From: Verrucomicrobiota bacterium
Lineage (GTDB): Bacteria > Verrucomicrobiota > Verrucomicrobiia > Verrucomicrobiales > DEV007
Assembly (NCBI GenBank): GCA_020629815.1
Contig: JAHDCN010000038.1
Coordinates: 1 to 15,264, forward strand
DNA length: 15,264 nucleotides
Direction: 5' to 3'
Shown: positions 5,564-12,213 of the stretch, one piece after another
Layout of the letters: every line of letters starts with the position of its first letter
Numbering within the stretch: the stretch's first letter is position 1
Program-made: the position numbers and the translations under genes
The notes under the pieces: model-generated
Databases searched by the model: none
Seen by the model: the letters and a program-made list of their open reading frames with translations, nothing else
Told to the model about the DNA's origin: nothing

Positions 5564-8539
5564 ATGAAGGTTACTAAAGGATACATTTCGTCACTGCTTC
5601 GACAAAAGCCCGGAGCACCCAAAGTCTTGACTCAACCCTGTACACTCATGGACCAAACAGGGTATGCTCTGATTTTTTCCCTGCTTCTGTGCGCTGTTTC
5701 ACCCAACGCAGCAGCAGAGGAAAGCTACACCGTCGACACGATTGATTTCCCAAAAGACATGCCCGTTGAAGTCGGTGCGATCGATTTCGATACAAAGGGA
5801 GTTTTGTATCTGGCGATCCGCAGGGGGGATATTCTGACCGCGACTCCACAAGCCGATCCAGCCGAGTTCAAATGGAAACATTTCGCCAGCGGTTTTCACA
5901 ATCCCTGTGGGATCCACATCGTGAAACCCGGGCACATCATTATCAGCCAAATGGCGGAGCTGACCGAGGTGATCGATACCGACAACGATGGCATCGCCGA
6001 TACCTACAACGCCCTGTCCACCGATTTCGGGCTGAGCGGAAACTACCACGAGACCATGGATATTTGCCCCGATGGAAACGGTGGGCTTTACCTCGCTCCG
6101 GGAACCGCATCTCATAACGGGCCGACTTTCACTACACCTCGCGGCCGGTTTCTCGATGGCGGACGCCTGGGCCGAAACTACTCATCGGTCGAATGGCGCG
6201 GCTGGGTGCTGCACTGGCAGCCTGGCAAAGAGTTGATACCGGTGTCTTCCGGCTACCGCATGCACAACGGTATCGAGCGTTCACCGAAAGGCGACATTTG
6301 GTGTGGAGACAATCAGGGCGACTGGCGTTCGTCGTCACCCGTCTATCATGTGACGCCGGACAGCTTTGCCGGTCACCCATCGAGCCTGGTGTGGGACGAG
6401 CGGTTCGCAGGTGTCGAGAATCCACTCTATCTGCCACGAATCCTTCTCGATGATCTGTGGAACAAACCCGCCTTCCGATTGCCGCGCAGCATGATGAATT
6501 CCTGCGCGGAACCAGCCTTCATTCCGGAAGACGGCAGCTTTGGTCCTTTCGAAGGTCAGATGCTGATCCCGGATCAATCCGGTGACCGCATCGTGCGCTG
6601 CATGCCCGAATGGGTCGATGGCAACTACCAGGGAGCTGCGACACTATTCTATAACCAAAACGGCCTGCTGCGCGGCAACAACCGACTCGCTTTCTCGCCC
6701 GACGGCTCGACTCTTTATGTCGGTCAGACCGGCCGAGGTTGGGGCAAACTCAGCGAAGGACTGCAGCGGATCTGCTACCAGGGCAACCACTCGCTGGAAG
6801 TGGCCAACTGCCAACTCAAGCCGGATGGTTTCGACGTCACCTTTACCAAACCGGTTGATCAACCGGAGACCATCCGCATCGAGCGCTTCCGATATGATTA
6901 CGGCTATCAATATGGCGGCGACGAGCTGGATAAAGAGGAGATCAAACTCAGTTCTTTCAAAGCCGCCGACGGCGTGATTCGAATCAAAATAGCCGACGGC
7001 GAATTGCTGCCAAACTACGTCTATCGCTTCCACCTCAATGACGTCGTCGCAACCGATGGCACTCCTTTTCAAAACCTGCTCGAATACACCCTGAATCGCC
7101 TGGTTCGACCGCAGTCAGACACGCAGGTAACGATCACGGAACAGGATGGCAAATTCACCGTAAAGATGGGTGACGAACTGTTTACCGAATATCACACCGC
7201 CGGTTTCTCCAATCCCATCCTTTATCCTATCCAAAACGAGGCAGGCACCGGCATGACACGCGATTGGCCGGTGAACCCGAAAGGCCGCGACGGAGAGCAG
7301 CAGGATCACCCTCACCATCGGTCCCTGTTTATCGGCCACGAAAGCGTAAACGGCATCGACTTTTGGCACGACACCCGTCCGACGGATGGAACCATCGAGC
7401 ACGCCCGGACCATCGAGACCCGCAGTGGTGAAGACCGGGCTTTGATCCGCACCTTCAATCTATGGAAAGATCCGGACGGTAAAGTTCAGTGTACGGACAC
7501 CAGAGAAATGCAATTCGGGCTGATCGACGGCGTCCGCTACCTCGACCTGGAACTGAACATCCACGCCAGCCATGGGCCCGTGACCTTTGGCGAGAAGAAA
7601 GACGGCGTGATCGGCCTGCGCACTCATCCTGATCTGCGCCTGAAACCCGCGCCCGGCAAAGGCGTCGAAGAGGTCTTCGGTCACGCTGCGAACAGCGAAG
7701 GAGTCACCGGCGGTGACGTCTGGGGAAAGAAAGCCGACTGGGTTCACTACCACGGAAAAATCGACGGCAAGGACAGCGGAATCGCGATCCTGTCGCACCC
7801 GGGAAATGCCCGTTCCAAAACCTGGTGGCACGCGCGCGACTACGGCCTCGTGGCGGCCAATCCTTTCGGCCCGGTTCAGAGTGGTGGCGACGGTGAGTTG
7901 GTCCTGCCCGAAGGCGAAACTTTCACCATGCGTTACCGGTTCCTGTTCCACGATAAGAAACCGGAAGAAGCCGACATCGGGAAACAATTCACTCACTACG
8001 CCAAACAACCGCTCTATCCCCGAACCGTCTGTTTACCGATTCCGGAAGCAGGCGCTGAGAAAGAGATCGCAATCCCGAAAAACGTCGATCCGCGAGGCGA
8101 TGTGCTTTCGAAAGTGACCCGAACTGTTGATGGCAAAAAAGCCAAATCGCCCGAGCTGAAAATTCATGGCTTTGTGGAAGGGGAGAAGATTTACCGCGAC
8201 CGGGATTTTACTTATTCCAAGATTCCGGACTATCTGAGAGGTGGAGATTTATTAATCACTTTCAACAACGACAAGAAAAGGCAGGTTGCTGCCTACGAAG
8301 TCACCGTTTCGCAGCCGGGCATGCTCCACGTCCTGGTCGACTCCCGCGCCGAAGAATCCATGAAGTGGCTCTCCGACCAGACTGGAGATTTGAAATTCTC
8401 CCCATCAAAAGACACCGTGAAAACCAGTGGTGACTTCACCTTCAAGCTGTTCACGGCCGAAGTCGATCCCGGCGTCTACACCCTGGGCGATCAATTCGGC
8501 GGCAGCTTCTATGGAGTGGTGGGAGTGAATCGGGATTAA
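5564..8539 (+). CDS. Secreted three-part protein: PVC-type beta-propeller, DUF6807 (PmoA-like) domain, C-terminal beta-sandwich-like domain
   Basis: A 991-residue exported protein. Residues ~55-505 match the membrane-bound-dehydrogenase-like beta-propeller of PVC bacteria (NPCGIHIV, DTDNDGIAD near 138, GNYHETMDICPDGNGGLYLA, YRMHNGIERSPKGDIWCGDN). Residues ~521-800 match DUF6807/PF14100, once named PmoA, with the His cluster QDHPHHRSLFIGH (580-592) and VNGIDFWHD. Residues ~845-991 are a beta-rich domain of the kind that accompanies secreted PVC carbohydrate enzymes (AYEVTVSQPGMLHVLVDSR). Substrate and chemistry are not known; a sugar- or alcohol-oxidising role coupled to the upstream cytochrome is inference. 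The start is uncertain: ATG 5564 gives a 28-residue extension before MDQTGYALIFSLLLCAVSPN, which resembles a signal peptide, so ATG 5648 is a real alternative. An inverted repeat flanks that second ATG. Stop TAA; a perfect palindrome follows 32 bp later. Confidence 0.88.
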   Translation: MKVTKGYISSLLRQKPGAPKVLTQPCTLMDQTGYALIFSLLLCAVSPNAAAEESYTVDTIDFPKDMPVEVGAIDFDTKGVLYLAIRRGDILTATPQADPAEFKWKHFASGFHNPCGIHIVKPGHIIISQMAELTEVIDTDNDGIADTYNALSTDFGLSGNYHETMDICPDGNGGLYLAPGTASHNGPTFTTPRGRFLDGGRLGRNYSSVEWRGWVLHWQPGKELIPVSSGYRMHNGIERSPKGDIWCGDNQGDWRSSSPVYHVTPDSFAGHPSSLVWDERFAGVENPLYLPRILLDDLWNKPAFRLPRSMMNSCAEPAFIPEDGSFGPFEGQMLIPDQSGDRIVRCMPEWVDGNYQGAATLFYNQNGLLRGNNRLAFSPDGSTLYVGQTGRGWGKLSEGLQRICYQGNHSLEVANCQLKPDGFDVTFTKPVDQPETIRIERFRYDYGYQYGGDELDKEEIKLSSFKAADGVIRIKIADGELLPNYVYRFHLNDVVATDGTPFQNLLEYTLNRLVRPQSDTQVTITEQDGKFTVKMGDELFTEYHTAGFSNPILYPIQNEAGTGMTRDWPVNPKGRDGEQQDHPHHRSLFIGHESVNGIDFWHDTRPTDGTIEHARTIETRSGEDRALIRTFNLWKDPDGKVQCTDTREMQFGLIDGVRYLDLELNIHASHGPVTFGEKKDGVIGLRTHPDLRLKPAPGKGVEEVFGHAANSEGVTGGDVWGKKADWVHYHGKIDGKDSGIAILSHPGNARSKTWWHARDYGLVAANPFGPVQSGGDGELVLPEGETFTMRYRFLFHDKKPEEADIGKQFTHYAKQPLYPRTVCLPIPEAGAEKEIAIPKNVDPRGDVLSKVTRTVDGKKAKSPELKIHGFVEGEKIYRDRDFTYSKIPDYLRGGDLLITFNNDKKRQVAAYEVTVSQPGMLHVLVDSRAEESMKWLSDQTGDLKFSPSKDTVKTSGDFTFKLFTAEVDPGVYTLGDQFGGSFYGVVGVNRD
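5634..5664. repeat. Inverted repeat flanking the alternative start codon of the propeller gene
   Basis: ACCCTGT (5635-5641) and ACAGGGT (5657-5663) are perfect inverted copies with 15 bases between, and the in-frame ATG at 5648 lies in the loop. The 8-mer AACCCTGT/ACAGGGTT also appears in both arms of the palindrome after this gene (8572-8602). It may be a regulatory hairpin around an initiation codon, or coincidence. Confidence 0.3.
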
Positions 8540-8571
8540 GGAGCTGGGTTTCCGTCGTTGTCTTCCGATCC

Positions 8572-8602
8572 AACAGGGTTAGGTCACTGACCTAACCCTG
8601 TT
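8572..8602. repeat. Perfect 31-bp palindrome, operator or bidirectional terminator-like hairpin
   Basis: AACAGGGTTAGGTCA (8572-8586), one central base (8587), then its exact reverse complement (8588-8602). It lies 32 bp after the propeller/DUF6807 gene and about 100 bp before the amine oxidase start. As RNA it would form a long stem, but no T-tract follows on the plus strand, so an intrinsic terminator is possible but atypical. The near-zero spacer also fits a dimeric protein binding site or a mobile palindromic repeat. Confidence 0.75.
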
Positions 8603-8702
8603 AAGTCATGATTTGGCGGTGCTGATTCGACGAGATTCTTCGTAAATGCTCAGAGGAACATTGACTCTGTTCTCTCAGAGCGACAACTTCTCTCCTATTG
8701 GA

Positions 8703-9935
8703 ATGAACCGACGAACAAGTTTAGCAACGATGACAGCCGGATTTCTGCCCTGGGCCGCCGATGGTTCCGAAACACATCAGCTCAAAGGCTACCTCCGCAC
8801 CAATTGGAGCAAAGACCCGTATTCCTTCGGTTCTTATTCCTATGTCGCAAAAGGATCGAGGCAAAAGGACCGCGGAATCATTGAAGAGCCGATCGAGAAT
8901 CGAATCTTCTTCGCCGGTGAGGCGATGCATCCCAAATACAACAGCAGTGTTCATGCTGCCTATGAATCGGGATTACGAACAGCTGCGAAACTGGCTGAGG
9001 TCTCTACTTCCGGTCATGTCGTTATTATCGGTGCAGGGATCAGTGGTCTGGCTGCGGCTCAACAACTGACCGAACAGGGACGGAAGGTTACCGTGTTGGA
9101 GGCCCGCGACCGGATTGGGGGACGCATCTGGACAGATCGCAGTCTCGGGGCTGCGGTCGATCTCGGTGCAAGCTGGATTCATGGAACCGAGGGCAATCCA
9201 CTAATGGATTTGTGCGATCAGGCCGAGATCAAGCGAGTGGAGACGATCGAGAATTTTGTCTTCCGGGGAAAAGACGGAAGGGAGATTCCGGAGAAAGAGG
9301 CACCAAAGTGGCTTCTGGAAGAAGTATCCATCCAGCAAACGGCTGGCGCCGATGCCAAACAGCTGAACTTATTGCACTACGGATTGGATGCGTTGTTTCG
9401 GGGAGCCAATGTTGGCTATGACGGGCCCGACGTGAAATTCCCCAAAGGCTACGACCAGATTTTTTCCCAACTGAGGGGCGATTACCAAACCCGGCTTTCT
9501 TCAAAAACCGAACGCATTGCTTTGAAGGAAAACAGTGTCGAAATCTCAATCGAAAAGCAGGGCGCTGAGAAATTTGATCAGGTCATCGTCACCGTTCCAT
9601 TGGGCGTGTTGAAAAAAGGAACCATCAAATTCGATCCGCCGCTTTCGAAGAAGAAAACTCAGTCGATCGACAAGCTGGGCATGGGCACACTGGATAAACT
9701 CTATCTCCTTTTCGAAGAACCTTTCTGGGATGATAAGTTTACCTGGATTGGGACGCCGGAAAATGGCCAGCCGCAAGGTCAGTTCAATACCTGGCTGAAT
9801 CTACATCGCTATTTGAACGTGCCGATCCTGATGGCCTTCAATGGAGGTTCATCTGCCCTTGCATTAGCAGATTTACCGGACGAAAAATTGATTGGAATGG
9901 CTCTCCAAACGCTGAAAGCAGCGTATCCCATATAG
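8703..9935 (+). CDS. Flavin amine oxidase with circularly permuted segment order and Tat-like signal
   Basis: A 410-residue protein of the FAD-dependent amine (monoamine/polyamine) oxidase family with its parts out of order. Residues 1-20 ([20 protein letters not shown]) look like a Tat signal. Residues ~28-98 are the segment normally at the C-terminus: [28 protein letters not shown] (67-74) and [13 protein letters not shown] (82-94). Only then comes the normal N-terminal start: [18 protein letters not shown] (105-122), [11 protein letters not shown] (131-141), LGASWIHG (154-161), then VTVPLGVL and the substrate-domain segment [16 protein letters not shown] with the conserved Lys (K332). The ORF stops after [11 protein letters not shown], where the moved segment would ordinarily follow. 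Overall length is near normal and all inspected FAD motifs are present. ATG 8703 is preferred over an in-frame ATG at 8646 because it begins the signal. It may be functional, since both FAD-domain ends pack together in this fold, or a scrambled remnant of a tandem duplication. Confidence 0.85.
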   Translation: MNRRTSLATMTAGFLPWAADGSETHQLKGYLRTNWSKDPYSFGSYSYVAKGSRQKDRGIIEEPIENRIFFAGEAMHPKYNSSVHAAYESGLRTAAKLAEVSTSGHVVIIGAGISGLAAAQQLTEQGRKVTVLEARDRIGGRIWTDRSLGAAVDLGASWIHGTEGNPLMDLCDQAEIKRVETIENFVFRGKDGREIPEKEAPKWLLEEVSIQQTAGADAKQLNLLHYGLDALFRGANVGYDGPDVKFPKGYDQIFSQLRGDYQTRLSSKTERIALKENSVEISIEKQGAEKFDQVIVTVPLGVLKKGTIKFDPPLSKKKTQSIDKLGMGTLDKLYLLFEEPFWDDKFTWIGTPENGQPQGQFNTWLNLHRYLNVPILMAFNGGSSALALADLPDEKLIGMALQTLKAAYPI

Positions 9936-9982
9936 GGGAATTAAAAGAGAGATGGGCGGGAGTCCGAAATTTTCATACAATC

Positions 9983-10537
9983 ATGTCAAATACTTCAACA
10001 ATCACCGCTCGCCCGGAACTTGCCCGAAAACTGGGTCGAATAGGGTTTGGTCTATCCATTCTGGTTTTGGCTTTGGTCGGAATCATGCGCAGTGATCACA
10101 AGATCCCTCTGCCGGAAGGAGTTTCGACCGGATTTATCCCGCCAGTGATGGCCACAATCAACACGCTTGTTTCGGTCTTCCTGATTCTCGCTTTGTTCGC
10201 AATTAAGAGGAGGAACATTTTGGTGCATCAGCGCTTCATCAATGCCGCAATGATTGGGTCGATTGTATTTCTTCTATTCTATGTCGCCTATCACTTTACC
10301 ACTGGAGAAACCAAATTCGGTGGTGAGGGTATGATCCGGAAAGTGTATTTTTTCCTGCTGATAACCCATATCATTCTGGCGGCGATCAGCCTTCCCATGA
10401 TTGTTCAAACCTGGGTGCTGGGATTTTGCGGAATGGTCGACCGGCATCGCAAGTGGACGCGTATCGTATTTCCCATCTGGCTGTATGTCGCCATTACCGG
10501 GCCGATTTGCTACCTGATGCTCCGCCCCTACTACTAG
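9983..10537 (+). CDS. DUF420 family membrane protein (CtaM/YozB-like)
   Basis: A 184-residue integral membrane protein with five hydrophobic helices at about 19-35, 55-74, 85-105, 121-148 and 161-181. Histidines at the helix ends or within helices (H39, H82 in VHQRF, H104 in AYHF, H129 in THI, H155 in DRHRKW) fit DUF420, whose conserved His residues suggest metal or heme contact. Family members include Bacillus YozB and Staphylococcus CtaM, which is required for maturation of an aa3-type heme-copper oxidase. No cytochrome oxidase genes are in the window, so its client here is unknown. The gene starts 47 bp after the permuted amine oxidase on the same strand and could share a transcript. No clear ribosome site precedes the ATG. 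Family call fairly sure; role by analogy only. Confidence 0.85.
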   Translation: MSNTSTITARPELARKLGRIGFGLSILVLALVGIMRSDHKIPLPEGVSTGFIPPVMATINTLVSVFLILALFAIKRRNILVHQRFINAAMIGSIVFLLFYVAYHFTTGETKFGGEGMIRKVYFFLLITHIILAAISLPMIVQTWVLGFCGMVDRHRKWTRIVFPIWLYVAITGPICYLMLRPYY

Positions 10538-10610
10538 GAATTCGGCGTTTGCTTTTTTTGTCCAAAAATCCGGCGTATCGTGGACCTGAAAAGAAAACTA
10601 CGATTCGTTG

Positions 10611-11141
10611 ATGGCGAGCCCGGACCAAAATGACAATCACGAACGCTTCACGCGGCTGCTCCTGGAGAGTGAGCCGGTGATGCTGCGTTCGATTCTGGTC
10701 GCTGTTCCCAACCTGGCCGATGCCCGCGAGATTATGCAGGAAACGGCGGTGGCGCTGTGGCGTCAGTTCGAATCCTATGATCCGCAGCGACCATTTACTA
10801 ACTGGGCGATGGGATTCTCGCGAATCGAAACGCGCCGTTTTCTGGCCCGCTCACAACGGCGGGCTCAGCTCAATGTGAAGGCGATCGAAGTGCTCGAGCA
10901 GGAGATGGAAGGTAACGACGATTTTGCGCAGGTGCTGGAGCGACATCTGGCGACCTGCCTGGGCAAGCTGACCGACAAACAGCGTCGTCTCGTGCAAGGC
11001 TACTATCACGAAAACCGGAGCCCGCAGTGGCTGTCTGAACGCGAAGGCCGAACTGTGGAAGCAGTTTACAAAGCGATCCAGCGTGCGCGACGTGATCTGC
11101 AAACGTGCATTGAACGACAAATGCGAAAGGAATTTTCATGA
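10611..11141 (+). CDS. ECF-like sigma-70 family sigma factor (Rhodopirellula/Verrucomicrobium type)
   Basis: A 176-residue RNA polymerase sigma factor. Region 2 spans about residues 8-85, with ADAREIMQETAVALWRQF (37-54) and FTNWAMGFSRIETRRFLAR (62-80). Region 4 spans about 113-170, with LGKLTDKQRRLVQGYYHE and the helix-turn-helix SPQWLSEREGRTVEAVYKAI (137-156). Regions 1.1 and 3 are absent, as in extracytoplasmic-function sigma factors. ATG 10611 is chosen; a TTG lies one codon upstream. The stop codon overlaps the next ATG (ATGA at 11138-11141), so the sigma factor and the membrane protein after it are translationally coupled, the usual arrangement of sigma and anti-sigma. Target promoters are unknown; the nearby sulfatase and beta-helix genes are candidates by proximity only. 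Confidence 0.93.
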   Translation: MASPDQNDNHERFTRLLLESEPVMLRSILVAVPNLADAREIMQETAVALWRQFESYDPQRPFTNWAMGFSRIETRRFLARSQRRAQLNVKAIEVLEQEMEGNDDFAQVLERHLATCLGKLTDKQRRLVQGYYHENRSPQWLSEREGRTVEAVYKAIQRARRDLQTCIERQMRKEFS

Positions 11142-12115
11142 ACGAATCAATCGACTGGGACGAGCTGATCCAGAAGCATATTGATGGACTGACAAGCGAA
11201 GCGGAGGCGGAGTCGCTTTCCGACGAAATTGTCGGGAACCCAGAGGTGCGTGCCAGGTATCTGAAGGCGACTCAGATACACGGTGCCTTGACCGAAGAAG
11301 CGTCCTTGATGGAGCTGGAAGGCGAGGTCGATGAGCCGACTGAATCTTCGGTACGGACCGGCGCCATTCATCGAATGGGTTGGCCGCAACAATTAGCAGC
11401 TGCTTTGGTGGGTGGCGCCTTCTTCGGAATTATCGGTGTCGGCGTCGCCTGGGCTGTTGGATCTCCAAAGTCGGAGGCGAGAGCGTTGCCGGTTGCGAAT
11501 GGCAATTTCGAAAGCTTTGTCGGCAAAACGAAAATCGGCTTTCCCAAAATTTTCGGCGAGTGGAGCGGTGACCCTGCGGAGGTAATTAAAAGGCCGGACG
11601 GGACACAGCTATTACGCTTTCTGGAAACAGCTAATGTGACTGGCAAGCCGAATGGGGGCGCAGCAGCCTGTAATCTTTTTCAACTGGTCGACTTGTCGTC
11701 TCTGCAACAGGAGTGGGCGACTGATGACATCGACACCCGGGTGACACTGGAGTTGTCAGCTACGTTCCTTCGGGAGGCAGCTCCAACGGATAAGAAAACG
11801 GCCAGATCGAAAGCGACTTGCACCATCCAACTCTATCAGGCACCGCCGGAATCGATCGGCCAAAAGTGGCCAAATGTCATTGCCGATGCTCTTGCGGTCG
11901 GGAACAGGAGGCTCCTTCTGAAGCCGAACGGTGAATCAGAAACCATTTCTGCCTCCTGTATCCTCGATCCGGATGCCAATCTGGCTCTGATCTCGGTCAA
12001 TGTGAATGCCATGACGGCATCCACGACCCCGACGCGTTTGGGCGGTTGGTATGCCGATGACGTAAAGTTGACGCTGATCAAGCAACCGACATTGCCGGTT
12101 CGGTTTGTGAAGTAG
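11138..12115 (+). CDS. Membrane anti-sigma-like protein with exported sensor domain
   Basis: A 325-residue single-pass membrane protein. The cytoplasmic residues 1-80 are helical and acidic, with a pattern seen in PVC anti-sigma/FecR-like proteins (LIQKHIDGLTSEAEAESLSD, then NPEVRARYLKATQIHGAL). No HxxxCxxC zinc motif is present. One membrane helix lies at about 85-108 (LAAALVGGAFFGIIGVGVAW). The exported residues ~117-325 start with VANGNFESF and contain GEWSGDPAEVI and GTQLLRFLETANV, which resemble galactose-binding-like beta-sandwich modules. It probably holds the upstream sigma factor until an external signal arrives; the ATGA overlap supports partnership. The sensor-domain assignment is by pattern and is weaker than the anti-sigma assignment. 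The sulfatase on the opposite strand converges toward its 3' end. Confidence 0.75.
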   Translation: MNESIDWDELIQKHIDGLTSEAEAESLSDEIVGNPEVRARYLKATQIHGALTEEASLMELEGEVDEPTESSVRTGAIHRMGWPQQLAAALVGGAFFGIIGVGVAWAVGSPKSEARALPVANGNFESFVGKTKIGFPKIFGEWSGDPAEVIKRPDGTQLLRFLETANVTGKPNGGAAACNLFQLVDLSSLQQEWATDDIDTRVTLELSATFLREAAPTDKKTARSKATCTIQLYQAPPESIGQKWPNVIADALAVGNRRLLLKPNGESETISASCILDPDANLALISVNVNAMTASTTPTRLGGWYADDVKLTLIKQPTLPVRFVK

Positions 12116-12159
12116 TGCTCGTTTATTCGTTCGCAGGGATGCTCAAAAATCCTTCGCGG

Positions 12160-12190
12160 TTAACACGGATTTTCACAAATTGCCACGAAT
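12160..12190. repeat. Possible copy 2 of a degenerate dispersed intergenic repeat
   Basis: The 98-bp spacer between the converging anti-sigma and sulfatase genes contains TTAACACGGAT, then TTTCACAAAT, then CACGAATGAGC. It parallels the stretch at 61-90 in sequence and element order. No terminator hairpin with T-tract is evident in this spacer. Confidence 0.35.
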
Positions 12191-12213
12191 GAGCCCGAAT
12201 TGATTTCACCCGC

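Noticed and set aside
7460..8008. Minus-strand 182-residue frame
   Set aside because: Antisense to the DUF6807 region, with no domain; the sense frame carries conserved motifs throughout.
8576..8583. GGGTTAGG as a telomere-like repeat
   Set aside because: Only a single unit within a palindrome; no tandem array.
8646..8702. Upstream ATG start for the amine oxidase
   Set aside because: Gives nineteen unrelated residues before the Tat-like signal; kept only as an alternative.
10538..10610. T-run (10551-10559 area) after the DUF420 gene as a terminator, and GGAAT...GTCC as a self-regulated sigma promoter
   Set aside because: No stem precedes the T-run, and the spacing between the promoter-like blocks is longer than usual for ECF promoters.
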